DNA from: Paenibacillus_E sp042676385
Lineage (GTDB): Bacteria > Bacillota > Bacilli > Paenibacillales > NBRC-103111
Direction: 5' to 3'
Assembly: GCF_042676385.1 (NCBI RefSeq)
Contig: NZ_JBHTHA010000002.1
Location: 1,302,001-1,366,000 of the forward strand
DNA length: 64,000 nucleotides
The translations under genes and the position numbers were made by a program. Below the pieces are notes generated by a model that made no database searches, was not told where the DNA came from, and saw only the letters and a program-made list of their open reading frames with translations. This document shows, one piece after another, positions 16,070 to 24,726 of the stretch. Position 1 is the first letter of the stretch. Each line of letters opens with the position of its first letter.

Positions 16070-16426
16070 ATGAATGTAGCGCTCGATGTTACGAACACGT
16101 ACGAAGATTTTACTCTCCAAAAGGATATTATGTATTTCCGGGTCGGGGAACATGGACTTGTCAGTTTCCATGGGAAAAACTATCACATCAAGAAACGGTT
16201 GTCGACCGAGCAAATGACGGAACTTATGTCGGACACCTCCTTTTTTAAGGTCAACACAGACTGCTACGTCAATACGACGAAAATAATCAATATCCAGGAT
16301 GGCAAAGTGTTCTTTGAACTCAAAGGCGCCGAGCCCAAATTCACAACCATTACGAAGCTTCGGCAGCACCGCTTGAAAGAAATTTGGCAGCAGAATAGAA
16401 CGCTGCAGAATGAAGAAGTTGTTTGA
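16070..16426 (+). CDS. Free-standing LytTR DNA-binding regulator
   Basis: 118 residues, ATG at 16070 after GAGGGGGAAGGAC. Nearly the whole protein is a LytTR domain: IMYFRVGEHGLVSFHGKNYHIKKRL, then LMSDTSFFKVNTDCYVNTTKI and the final FTTITKLRQHRLKEI. LytTR domains normally follow a receiver domain; here there is none and no other sensor region. The gene is alone between two terminators. Two perfect cre boxes at its promoter suggest it is made only when preferred sugars are absent. Its target genes cannot be seen from this window. Confidence 0.85.
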   Translation: MNVALDVTNTYEDFTLQKDIMYFRVGEHGLVSFHGKNYHIKKRLSTEQMTELMSDTSFFKVNTDCYVNTTKIINIQDGKVFFELKGAEPKFTTITKLRQHRLKEIWQQNRTLQNEEVV

Positions 16427-16453
16427 GACTTCCATCAATCCCTAATCGCAAAC

Positions 16454-16490
16454 AAAAAGGAGCCACGACTTAGGTCGCTAGCTCCTTTTC
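16454..16490. terminator. Bidirectional terminator between LytTR gene and 16499 gene
   Basis: AAAAAGGAGC and GCTCCTTTTC form a stem around a 17-nt centre, with A and T runs on both sides, serving both convergent genes. Confidence 0.85.
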
Positions 16491-16498
16491 TATTGTTC

Positions 16499-16903
16499 TT
16501 ATGAAATTTTTGCCACTGCTTCTTGTTGATGTTCGCGGATTAGGAATCGTATGTAATCGACTGTTGTGTCTTTTACCTTTTTGGCTTCCTCCAAGGTAGC
16601 AAAGCTATACTCGGCATGATCCGTACCTTCGTATTTCTTCAGCTCTTCATAGTTCATTCCAAGCGTGGAGAAGTTATTTACGAGCTCGTACGGCGTCTTA
16701 GCATCCACATTTTTCACGAAAATGTCCTTGGTAAAGAAAGAGCCCTGCTTCTCGACTTTAAAAATAACACGAAACGGTCTGTCTTTATCCGAAACGAAAC
16801 ATTTGATGACAACATCGATTTCCATCGTTTTGTAGTCCGCTGACTTCGTAGATTCCTGCTGTGACGCTGGTTTATTCAGCCATTTCTTAAAAAGTCCTAG
16901 CAT
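16499..16903 (-). CDS. Conserved-looking hypothetical protein
   Basis: 134 residues from ATG at 16903, chosen because GGGGGGAG lies 6 nt upstream; the in-frame upstream start at 16927 has no such site. The protein starts MLGLFKKWLNKPA, is soluble and mixed charged, with predicted strands YKTMEIDVVIKCF and FRVIFKVEKQGSFFTKDIFV and a C-terminal helix DTTVDYIRFLIREHQQEA. I do not recognise the family. It is a single-gene unit convergent with the LytTR gene, and is followed upstream by the sensor gene cluster at 17016-21407 in the same direction. Confidence 0.65.
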   Translation of the reverse strand: MLGLFKKWLNKPASQQESTKSADYKTMEIDVVIKCFVSDKDRPFRVIFKVEKQGSFFTKDIFVKNVDAKTPYELVNNFSTLGMNYEELKKYEGTDHAEYSFATLEEAKKVKDTTVDYIRFLIREHQQEAVAKIS

Positions 16904-17015
16904 TGTCTGCTCCCCCCTTTCCGACATGAATCTACATCATATTGTAGAGGAAACGTCGAAACTTGACAACCCAATAAATGGATATTTACTTAAAAATGAG
17001 TCTAAACTCCTACGC

Positions 17016-17999
17016 CTATTTCTCTACAAATGGAAACAATAGCTTCTGGTTTTCGCTTGTGTACATATTTTCTTTGGTAATAACCTCCGAACCCGTATCC
17101 ATCATCGCTTTAACCGCTTCGCCATTATAAACCTGGAGAGCCGTTTTCACCGCTAAATATCCCATGTTAAAAGGCTTTTGGACCATGGTCGCCTGCAGGA
17201 TATCCTCTTCTAGGAATGCGATTTCATTCATTGAACTGTCAAACCCGACGAGCTTGGTGTTTCTTCCATGATCCATTTCCTTGAGCGCCCTCGCCGCCCC
17301 TACGGTTGAGACCTCATTCAATCCGAAAATACCGCGTATATCCGAATGTTCGGCAAGAAGCTGTTTCGTCTGTTCGTATGCGATTTCTTCATTGCCGTTA
17401 CTATACAACGTGTCTAAGACGACTACAGAAGGATCGTTTTTTAATCCGTCACGCACCCCGTTTTCTCTGTCTAATTGTGTAGTAGATGTTTTGACAAAGC
17501 TGACAATCGCATATTTCGCCGGACCCTGCACGTATCGCTTCATAGTTTCCACCGCTTTACGGCCTGCCGCGTAGTTGTCTGTTGCAATGAAACTGGATGA
17601 AATGCCGCCCTCCAATCCAGAGTCAACTGTAATAAGTTTGATGCCTGAGTTGATGACTTTCCGGGCAGCGGGAACCAAGCGGTTATAATCCGTTGCCGCC
17701 AAAATGATCGCTTTCGGCTTCTGGGCGATCGCTTCTTCCACTAATTTCACCTGCTCATCAATATCCGATTCAGAAGGCGTACCCATCACTTTGATCTCCG
17801 TTTTGTACTCTTTGGCTGCCGCGAACACTCCTTGGTTCAAGACTTGCCAAAATTCAACGCGGGTGTCGATCGTTTTGGGAATTAAAATAAGAGGTCTGTT
17901 CTTGGACTCCATTTCTTTGGATACGATGAGATACGCCACCATGGACAGGATCATGAGAAGCACGATCACAATGACGACAGAGCCTATCCTTATTTTCAT
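17016..17999 (-). CDS. Membrane-anchored sugar-binding protein of a three-component sensor
   Basis: 327 residues from ATG at 17999, which has TTGAGGTGA 6 nt upstream. One N-terminal membrane segment (about residues 7-26) has no lipobox cysteine, so the protein stays anchored by a signal anchor. The rest is a type I periplasmic-binding fold like RbsB: LIPKTIDTRVEFWQVLNQGVFAAAKEY, KAIILAATDYNRLVPAARKV, GIFGLNEVSTVGAARAL and LVGFDSSMNEI. No permease or ATPase gene is present; instead the gene follows a YesM kinase and YesN regulator by 10 bp. Membrane-anchored binding proteins of this kind (for example XylFII with LytS/YesN in clostridia) act as sugar sensors that contact the kinase. The ligand is unknown. 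Confidence 0.8.
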   Translation of the reverse strand: MKIRIGSVVIVIVLLMILSMVAYLIVSKEMESKNRPLILIPKTIDTRVEFWQVLNQGVFAAAKEYKTEIKVMGTPSESDIDEQVKLVEEAIAQKPKAIILAATDYNRLVPAARKVINSGIKLITVDSGLEGGISSSFIATDNYAAGRKAVETMKRYVQGPAKYAIVSFVKTSTTQLDRENGVRDGLKNDPSVVVLDTLYSNGNEEIAYEQTKQLLAEHSDIRGIFGLNEVSTVGAARALKEMDHGRNTKLVGFDSSMNEIAFLEEDILQATMVQKPFNMGYLAVKTALQVYNGEAVKAMMDTGSEVITKENMYTSENQKLLFPFVEK

Positions 18000-18009
18000 C
18001 CCTCTCACC

Positions 18010-19794
18010 TCAATTCGTCTGCTCTGCCCGGGGAAGTTCCGGAATACGCACCGTCACGGTCGTTCCCTCTTCCAACTCGCTCTCAAACTGCAAACCATAC
18101 CCTTCTCCGAAATAGAGTTGAATGCGATGATTCACGTTATGCAAGCCGAAGCCCTTGCCTGAATCTGCTTGACCCGCTTTATGCATTAAATGTTTCAACT
18201 GCTCTTCGCTCATGCCGACACCGTTGTCCATCACTTTGAGTTCGATAAGCCCCTCCGTCTTGCGGCCTGTAATTCGAATGTGCCCCCGTTCGGGTAAATG
18301 TTTCATGCCATGATAAATGGCATTTTCGACTAATGGCTGCAAAATAATTTTCAAAATACTACAGGTAAGAATGGCAGGTTCAACCTCGATAGCGTATGTG
18401 AATTTATTCCGGTAGCGGATGTTCTGGATCGTCAAATAGTTTTGAATGTGCTCGAGCTCCACGGAGATCGGAATAAGTTCTTCGCCTTTGCTGATGCTGG
18501 AGCGGAGCAGTTTGGACAAAGCGGATGTCATCGTCACGACCTCTTTCACCTTGTCCATTTCTGCCATCCAAATGATAGAGTCAAGCGTATTATACAGAAA
18601 ATGCGGCTGAATTTGCGCCTGCAGCGCCTTTAACTCACTGATCCGCTTCACTTCCTGATCCTGCACCGTTTGATTCATCAGCTCTTTGATTTTACCGATC
18701 ATTAGATTAAACGTGCGGGATAGCTTGCTGATCTCATTCGTACCTTCCACATCGACTCGTATATCGAAGTTGCCTTTTTCCACTTGTTTCATATGCACTT
18801 CCAGCTGCTTAATCGGTTTGGTCAGCGTTACGGACAAAAGAATCGAAATCGCCAGCGCAATGATCAACGAGATCCCGCCCCACATCGCAGAGGTTAGCTG
18901 CATCTCCCTCTTATTCCCGCTAAGATCCTCCGAATCGGTTACTCCGACAATTTTCCAGCCAAAATTCGTTGTTCGGACCGTATAAATTTTACTTTGCTCC
19001 GCTTCTTTCGCTTGAAATGTGCTGTCGCTAACCTTAAGCAGCGTCGGGATATCCTCCGATTTGAGTCCAGTGTAAATGAGCTGCTGTTGCGGATGATAAA
19101 TGAGGTCACCGGTCGGATCTAGGATGAAAATATAGCCTCTTTGTCCAAGCTGAATCTGATTGCACAGATCGTTAATGACGTTATAATTCAGATCGACCAG
19201 CAGTACACCGCTTGCTGACCACGGCGATGTTTTCGGCATTTGTTTACTGATCGAGACAACCCACTTGTACTCATTTTGATAAAGATGCTGTACATGCGAA
19301 GATGTGATAACTACGTCACCCTTGCTCTCGCTCGCTTTATCGTACCATTCTTGCGTAATCAACTCGGAGTAAGGCTTAAAGCGCCCGTTGCCGCGATCCG
19401 ATACCAGTGCGCCATTAGAACCGGCGAACACAATGGATGCGATGTCTTTTCGGGAAGCGACGATGGCTTGAAAATAGCTGCTGATCTGGCTCGAGAGCTG
19501 CTCCCCTTCGGGACTATTCGCGTTCTTCAGTTCCAGATAACGTTTCAAATCGGCATTGCTCAGCGATAGGGCTGAAATGCTTTCCATATTGCCGATATAC
19601 GTCTGTATGTTTTTGTTAACCTGTTCGATGAGCTGCTTCGTGTACTCCAGGGACGTATCCGTGACAGCCACGGTGGAAAGGCGGTATGCGCTGTAGCTTA
19701 AAATAACGGTCGTGCAAAGAATCAGACAAGAGAAAGCTAAGGCGATTTTCGTATGAATGCTTTTAAATTGAAAGGCGTGCCGCCGCATTCTCAT
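18010..19794 (-). CDS. YesM-type sensor histidine kinase
   Basis: 594 residues with membrane segments at about 14-34 and 293-318 that enclose an extracellular sensor of Cache type, then HAMP (about 315-370) and a His_kinase domain with LQAQIQPHFLYNTLDSIIWMAE (phospho-acceptor H398), LVENAIYHGMKH and GKGFGLHNVNHRIQLYFG in the ATPase part. ATG at 19794 overlaps the stop of the upstream regulator gene (ATGA), so the two are translationally coupled. With the binding protein downstream it probably reads an extracellular sugar and phosphorylates the YesN-type regulator. Confidence 0.9.
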   Translation of the reverse strand: MRMRRHAFQFKSIHTKIALAFSCLILCTTVILSYSAYRLSTVAVTDTSLEYTKQLIEQVNKNIQTYIGNMESISALSLSNADLKRYLELKNANSPEGEQLSSQISSYFQAIVASRKDIASIVFAGSNGALVSDRGNGRFKPYSELITQEWYDKASESKGDVVITSSHVQHLYQNEYKWVVSISKQMPKTSPWSASGVLLVDLNYNVINDLCNQIQLGQRGYIFILDPTGDLIYHPQQQLIYTGLKSEDIPTLLKVSDSTFQAKEAEQSKIYTVRTTNFGWKIVGVTDSEDLSGNKREMQLTSAMWGGISLIIALAISILLSVTLTKPIKQLEVHMKQVEKGNFDIRVDVEGTNEISKLSRTFNLMIGKIKELMNQTVQDQEVKRISELKALQAQIQPHFLYNTLDSIIWMAEMDKVKEVVTMTSALSKLLRSSISKGEELIPISVELEHIQNYLTIQNIRYRNKFTYAIEVEPAILTCSILKIILQPLVENAIYHGMKHLPERGHIRITGRKTEGLIELKVMDNGVGMSEEQLKHLMHKAGQADSGKGFGLHNVNHRIQLYFGEGYGLQFESELEEGTTVTVRIPELPRAEQTN

Positions 19795-21407
19795 AGACTG
19801 GGTTGACCTTTCTGCGAGGCTCGATATTCTTTGGGGGTCATGCCGGTATTTCTTTTGAAAATAACGCTGAAATACTGGGGATCGTTGTAGCCCACCATGG
19901 CCGCAATCTCGTAAGCTTTCAGCTGGGTGACCGCTAGAAGCTCTTTCGCTTTATCCAATCGGTACCGGGTTACATACTCAACGAAAGTCTCGCCAGTGAA
20001 TGGTTTAAACAGGGCGCTGAAGTAGCTCATGCTCATATAAATATGATTGCATACCCGCTGAAGAGAGAGCTGTTCGTCCGCATAATGCTCATGAATGAAT
20101 ACCACAGCGGCTTCCATCTGAGCTTGGGAGACGGTCGTCCTCTTCTCGGCAAGCAAGTCTACCAGCTCCAAACAAACTCCCTCCAGCCAATCTCTAACAT
20201 CATCCAATGTTTTTCTCGTATAGATTTGCATGAACGAATGGTCGCCGAGCACCGCCGAATCCTCAGATCCGGTTTCAACCAGCAAATTCATCAAGGCGAC
20301 AAGCAGTTTATGCAGCTTGCCGTAGCATTTATCCATCGGACAGGCCGCCTTCTTCATCTCGTCGATCCAATCCCGGAGCGTCGCGGAGATGGCGCTTTTC
20401 TCTCCGGTCTTGATTGCAGAGATCAGCTTTTTCTCCGTCTGGACATCGCTCAGGGTATCAAGGCTGCGTCCAAACTCCATGTCGCCGATCGCAATGATCC
20501 GGTTTTTCCCGAGCAAAAAGCGGTAATCCAAAGCCGAAAGCGCTTCCTGAAATGCCTTGGGTACATCCTGCAATTCGTCGTAAATACGCCCGATGCCGAC
20601 CGTTACGGTCATATTCAAATATTTCTCGATGCTGTACCTCGCATGTTCCGCCAGGGTTTGGCCTGTCATTTCAATGTGGCTCCGCTTGCCGGAAAGCAGC
20701 GCGACGAGCTTATCGTCACGGGTTCGAAATACGATTCCGCCATGCTCCTCTTGGGCAATCTCATGCAAAATGTTGTGAGCGGCAAATCGCAGCAGCTCCT
20801 CCTCCGCGACTTGATCACTGTAGAAATTCCGGTGAAATTCATCGATGTCGAGTGCAAGCACCGTAAAGCTGGGGCCGCCTATCGTGAGGCCAAACATCCG
20901 GCATTTGCGTTCGATCTCTTCGCGCTTCATGCAGGAGGTCACCAACCGCTCGAGAAACCGCTCCCGGAGCAGCGGCATACTTTCCTGGAATTGATGGCGG
21001 AGGAAGGTAACGTCTTCTTTTTGCTTGCGTTCCTCATCCAGTTCGAGTTTTAATTTTTGCAGAAATTCCGTAAATTCTGCAGCATTAATCGGCTTCAGCA
21101 GATAGTCCTTCACCTTGAGCTTGATGGCTTGCTTCGCATAATCGAAATCCTCGTAACCGGTTACAATTATGACTTTGACATCCCGGTATTTGGCGGCAAT
21201 CAGCTGGGTAAGTTCAAGACCATCCATAAATGGCATGCAAATGTCTGTAATCACCGCATCTGGCTGCAATTCATCCATCGCTTCATAAGCATCCCGACCG
21301 TTGCCGAAATCACCGACCAATTGAAACCCGCAGGCCTCCCAACTCGTCTTTCGCTTGATGCCTTCTCTGACTTCATCTTCATCATCGATCATGATGATTC
21401 TATACAT
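19791..21407 (-). CDS. YesN-type response regulator, AraC DNA-binding domain
   Basis: 538 residues from ATG at 21407; GAGGTG lies about 9 nt upstream, and the in-frame GTG at 21419 is part of that site. Receiver domain 1-120 with MIDDEDE, the phospho-acceptor D55 in ITDICMPFMDG and K in YLLKPIN. A middle region of about 300 residues is typical of YesN proteins. The C-terminal 100 residues are an AraC-type double helix-turn-helix (LQRVCNHIYMSMSYFSALFKPFTGETFVEYV and YEIAAMVGYNDPQYFSVIFKRNTGMTPKEYR). First gene of the regulator-kinase-binding protein operon. Its target genes are not evident; no sugar transport genes adjoin the operon. Confidence 0.9.
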   Translation of the reverse strand: MYRIIMIDDEDEVREGIKRKTSWEACGFQLVGDFGNGRDAYEAMDELQPDAVITDICMPFMDGLELTQLIAAKYRDVKVIIVTGYEDFDYAKQAIKLKVKDYLLKPINAAEFTEFLQKLKLELDEERKQKEDVTFLRHQFQESMPLLRERFLERLVTSCMKREEIERKCRMFGLTIGGPSFTVLALDIDEFHRNFYSDQVAEEELLRFAAHNILHEIAQEEHGGIVFRTRDDKLVALLSGKRSHIEMTGQTLAEHARYSIEKYLNMTVTVGIGRIYDELQDVPKAFQEALSALDYRFLLGKNRIIAIGDMEFGRSLDTLSDVQTEKKLISAIKTGEKSAISATLRDWIDEMKKAACPMDKCYGKLHKLLVALMNLLVETGSEDSAVLGDHSFMQIYTRKTLDDVRDWLEGVCLELVDLLAEKRTTVSQAQMEAAVVFIHEHYADEQLSLQRVCNHIYMSMSYFSALFKPFTGETFVEYVTRYRLDKAKELLAVTQLKAYEIAAMVGYNDPQYFSVIFKRNTGMTPKEYRASQKGQPSL

Positions 21408-21709
21408 AATGGGGTTCACCTCAAGACGAAATCATAATCGGGTTCTATGTAAATATTGTACACAGGGCTGCCGGCTAACGGCAATAGAAGCTTATTCCCT
21501 TTCGATAAGCGCATATGTGCTAATTCTATCTGCAAATGGAGCAAAAAAAGTGGGGAAATCTCTGAAGAAAAGTTGAAAATCTTATGATTTCGCGGAAGGT
21601 TGACAAGATGAACCCGTGGGAGATGCTTAATCGAGCGAGGGGGAGCATAGTGCAGTTGAGTCACTGCAGGCTCAGTTGACGCGATGGGGAATTGCATCAG
21701 AGCAGATGC

Positions 21710-22033
21710 GATGGGAGCATAGTGCATTGGAGTCTGAAGGAGCCGTGCAACAAGTGCAGTGGACTCAAGGAGCTAAGTACAGTAGTGCAGTTACCCAGGG
21801 TCAGCGGATGTGATGGGCGCATAGTGAATTGGAGTCTGAAGGAGCCGTGCAACAAGTGCAGTGGACTCAAGGAGCTAAGTACAGTAGTGCAGTTACCCAG
21901 GGTCAGCGGATGTGATGGGCGCATAGTGAATTGGAGTCTGAAGGAGCCGTGCAACAAGTGCAGTGGACTCAAGGAGCTAAGTACAGTAGTGCAGTTACCC
22001 AGGGTCAGCGGATGTGAGGGGAGCATAGTGCAA
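21710..22033. repeat. 102-bp tandem repeat array, three copies plus a partial
   Basis: Units starting with GATGGGMGCATAGTG begin at 21710, 21812 and 21914, exactly 102 bp apart, with a partial fourth at 22016. The second and third copies are nearly identical. Within a unit AGTGCAGTGGACTCAAGGAG echoes GGAGTCTGAAGGAG, so the unit itself arose from shorter repeats. A degenerate copy precedes the array from about 21605. Because 102 is a multiple of three the array is open in frames of both strands (125 codons each), but neither has a ribosome binding site or a plausible protein. The 21408-21600 stretch upstream holds only the promoter region of the sensor operon. Confidence 0.85.
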
Positions 22034-22035
22034 CA

Positions 22036-22230
22036 GAGAACAAGGGTCGTTAATAGCGTACTTGTTTGACGCACTTTTTTTGATAAACGCTCAAAATAGA
22101 GCTCGAAAGAACAAAAGTCTTTATTTTAAGAACAAAGTTCGCTAATTATGGTACTTTGTTCTCTAGCCTATTCATGGTGGATAAACCTCCATTTTTTAGA
22201 GACTCTAGAGAACTTTATTTGCGAACAACG
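22036..22230. repeat. Dispersed palindromic repeat, copy 1
   Basis: Starts GAGAACAAGGGTCGTTAATAG, continues with TTGACGC, then the core GAACAAAAGTCTTTATT ... GCTAATTATGGTACTTTGTTC, an imperfect inverted repeat, and ends near GCGAACAACGGGCT. Copies with the same order of motifs lie at 53093-53285 and 63068-63270. Confidence 0.75.
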
Positions 22231-22332
22231 GGCTGTAATGTGGGAGTTTGGTATAGCAGGTTCATCATTCTATTGCGCATTATCAAAGAAATATTGTAAA
22301 ATATATCTAAATTAATATCGTACGGAGTGAAG

Positions 22333-22377
22333 AACACCCCGATAAGCTGTAGAGCCGCAGCTTTGGGGTGTTTTTTG
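22333..22377 (+). terminator. Leader terminator before the frameshifted gene
   Basis: AACACCCC (22333-22340) pairs with GGGGTGTT (22365-22372), enclosing a second stem AAGCTG/CAGCTT, followed by TTTTTTG. It lies between a possible promoter (TTGCGC, 18 bp, TAAAAT, about 22273-22302) and the TTG start at 22403, so it would act as an attenuator or end a short RNA. Confidence 0.75.
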
Positions 22378-22402
22378 CGTCTGTTTGAAGGGAGTTTGAG
22401 AG

Positions 22403-23076
22403 TTGAACACATTTGTTAAGCAATTTGTCGAGCAATTTCAGCGAGAAGCTCTACAAAGCGGATCGTTTCGGGCAAAATTGGGGAAGGCGGAAACAGCGTT
22501 CCTGGAGCACGTATGGGGTCCTGCTTTTCAATATGATTTTACCGGATTGAAAGCAGAGTACCGTTTAAAGATTTCAAGGGAGGCCAACGTTTCGCCGATT
22601 TTGTCTATATCCGAAATGGAATGAAGCTGGTCATAGAAATTGACGGGTTTACAACACATGCACGGGACCTATCTCCTAGCGATTTTGACGATCACTTGAT
22701 GCGGCAGAATGATCTGGTCTTGTCAGGTTGGCTTCTTTTGCGATTCTCCGCTAATCAAGTGATTCAACGTCCAATTATTTGTCAGCGTCAAATTAAACAG
22801 GCGATCGGGCATTGGTGGTCTGTCTTGCGTGCGGAAGCCGCAGGTTCGACTGGCCGTACCGATGTGTGGCAATTGCGCAAGCAGCAAATTATCAGTCTCG
22901 CTTTGCACCAAGGTGGAATCATTCGTCCTGCTGACCTTACTTCTGCTCTAGGAACTCATCCCCGGACAGCGGCAAAATGGTTGAAAAGGCTCTCGCTAAC
23001 GGGCGATATTCAAGCAGACAAACATCAAGAAAGAATTACACGTTATTGGATACCTCGTCTCGAGGAGATAGAATGA
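22403..23076 (+). pseudogene. Frameshifted nuclease-fold/HTH protein (DUF559-like)
   Basis: Two overlapping frames together make one protein of about 224 residues. Frame 1 (22403-22624, TTG start after GGGAG) reads MNTFVKQF...FTGLKAEYRLK; frame 2 then continues DFKGGQRFADFVYIRNGMKLVIEIDGF, TTHARD, DFDDHLMRQND, WLLLRFSANQV to 23076. The D-x(n)-E-I-D pattern is that of restriction-endonuclease-like (DUF559-type) domains; residues after about 150 resemble a winged helix (DLTSALGTHPRTAAKWLKRL). The switch is -1 and coincides with the heptamer T_TTA_AAG at 22564-22570, in the correct phase for slippage. Simple loss of one C from TACCCG is the other explanation. Function not known. Confidence 0.7.
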
Positions 23077-23186
23077 GCCTAAGTCCCCAAAAAAATCGTA
23101 TGTCGATGATTGCCGTGCTCTGGACCTTCAGTCCGACCAATCCTTGAAGATTTTACTCCTCAAGGAACGGCCTCCTGACTATACTT

Positions 23187-24713
23187 TTATAGCATGATAT
23201 TCGATTTCACCTGGACTTCATCGTACTTGGCGCTATTGACTTTCTCACGTGAGAGCAGTGTGCCGATGATCGCTCCAATAAAACCTAGCGGGATCGAGAT
23301 GATGCCCGGATTCGTTAGCGTAAACCACGGTTCGCCGACAAAAATGGCCTTTCCGGCAACCGGATTCCAGACACTAGGGCTCATTGCCACGAGAATCAGT
23401 GCACTGATCAGCCCCATCAACATACCGGTTACCGCACCGGTTGTATTGAATCTTCTCCAGAATATCGTAAACAGAATGACAGGCAAGTTCGCACTAGCCG
23501 CAATCGCGAAAGCTACGGAAACAAGGAACGCAACGTTAAGCTTGGAAGCCAGCAATGATAAGAGAATGGAGAGCACCGCTACGCCAACGGAAGCCCAGCG
23601 CGCCACTTTCATTTGTTCCTTTTCGGTTGCCTGACCGCGTCGCAGAATGTGACTGTAGAAGTCATGCGCAAAGGCGGACGCTGCTGACAGCACTAAGCCC
23701 GTCACAACGGCGAGAATCGTCGCAAAGGCGACCGCCGAGATGAAGGCGAAGAAAAATTCGCCGCCCAGCGCGCGCGCCAGCAAAGGCGCCGCCATATTAC
23801 CGCCCTTATCGGCGGCGAGAATGTTGTCGTAGCCGACGAATGCCGCAGCGCCGAAGCCGAGAAAGATCGTCATCACGTAAAAAATGCCGATCAGCCATGT
23901 CGCATAGACAACTGAACTTCTGGCGGTAATCGCATCCCTTACCGTGAAGAAGCGGATAAGAATATGCGGCAAGCCTGCGGTACCGAGCACCAGCGCCAGG
24001 TTGAGGGAGAGCGTATCCAGAGGGATTTTGTACTTGTTGCCCGGATTCAGGAAACTTTCCTTCAAAGGCGTGGCAGTTTTCATGCTCTCAAACATTTCCG
24101 AAATACTAAAATGAAACTTGGCAAAAACGATGAGCGATAGGATGAGCGTTCCGCCCATCAACAAGATCGCTTTAATGATCTGCACCCACGAAGTCGCCCG
24201 CATGCCGCCGAATACAACGTAAACCGTCATCAAAGCGCCAACGATCAAAACGGATTGCGTGTACGAGAGCCCGAGCAACAATTTGATCAGCGCACCCGCT
24301 CCTACGAGCTGAGCGATCATATAAAAGATCGAGATCGTTACCGTATTCAGCGCAGCAATTCCGCGCACTTTTTTATCGTCGAACCTTGCGGCGATCATAT
24401 CCGCCATCGTATATTTACCCAGGTTGCGAAGCGGTTCGGCCACCAGATAAAGAACGACAAGATAAGCTACAAGGAAACCGATGCTGTAGAAAAATCCATC
24501 AAAACCCGAAAGCGCAATCGTTCCGGCGATACCGAGAAAAGACGCCGCGGACATGTAGTCGCCTGCGATAGCAAGTCCATTTTGCCAGCCGGTCAATCCA
24601 CCGCCAGCGGTGTAGAATTCATTCGTCGAATTCGTTTTCTTGGCCGCATAATACGTAATGATTAACGTAATCGCGACAATCCCCACGAATAGCCAAAAAG
24701 CGGTAGCATGCAT
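23187..24713 (-). CDS. actP: Cation/acetate symporter, sodium:solute symporter family
   Basis: 508 residues with about 13 membrane segments. STNEFYTAGGGLTGWQNGLAIAGDYMSAASFLGIAG at the N-terminus and the FGGMRATSWVQIIKAILL segment are the signatures of ActP/YwcA acetate permeases of the SSS family. It should carry acetate or another short monocarboxylate into the cell with sodium. The gene follows a DUF485 gene by 13 bp, the same pairing as ywcB-ywcA in Bacillus and yjcH-actP in enterics. It ends 110 bp before the convergent frameshifted gene. Confidence 0.92.
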   Translation of the reverse strand: MHATAFWLFVGIVAITLIITYYAAKKTNSTNEFYTAGGGLTGWQNGLAIAGDYMSAASFLGIAGTIALSGFDGFFYSIGFLVAYLVVLYLVAEPLRNLGKYTMADMIAARFDDKKVRGIAALNTVTISIFYMIAQLVGAGALIKLLLGLSYTQSVLIVGALMTVYVVFGGMRATSWVQIIKAILLMGGTLILSLIVFAKFHFSISEMFESMKTATPLKESFLNPGNKYKIPLDTLSLNLALVLGTAGLPHILIRFFTVRDAITARSSVVYATWLIGIFYVMTIFLGFGAAAFVGYDNILAADKGGNMAAPLLARALGGEFFFAFISAVAFATILAVVTGLVLSAASAFAHDFYSHILRRGQATEKEQMKVARWASVGVAVLSILLSLLASKLNVAFLVSVAFAIAASANLPVILFTIFWRRFNTTGAVTGMLMGLISALILVAMSPSVWNPVAGKAIFVGEPWFTLTNPGIISIPLGFIGAIIGTLLSREKVNSAKYDEVQVKSNIML

Positions 24714-24726
24714 AAATACTTCCCCC

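Noticed and set aside
12486..16426. Sensor kinase at 12486 and LytTR protein at 16070 as a two-component pair
   Set aside because: The LytTR protein has no receiver domain to accept a phosphate, and the riboswitch-controlled oxidoreductase gene lies between them.
20043..21053. 336-codon open frame antisense to the YesN-type regulator
   Set aside because: It lies wholly inside a well-supported gene and its translation has no recognisable domain.
21710..22033. CRISPR array
   Set aside because: The repeats are long (102 bp) and contiguous, without unique spacers, and no cas genes are present.
21692..22074. 125-codon open frames on both strands over the 102-bp array
   Set aside because: They exist because the repeat period is divisible by three; the translations are simple repeats and no ribosome binding site precedes either.
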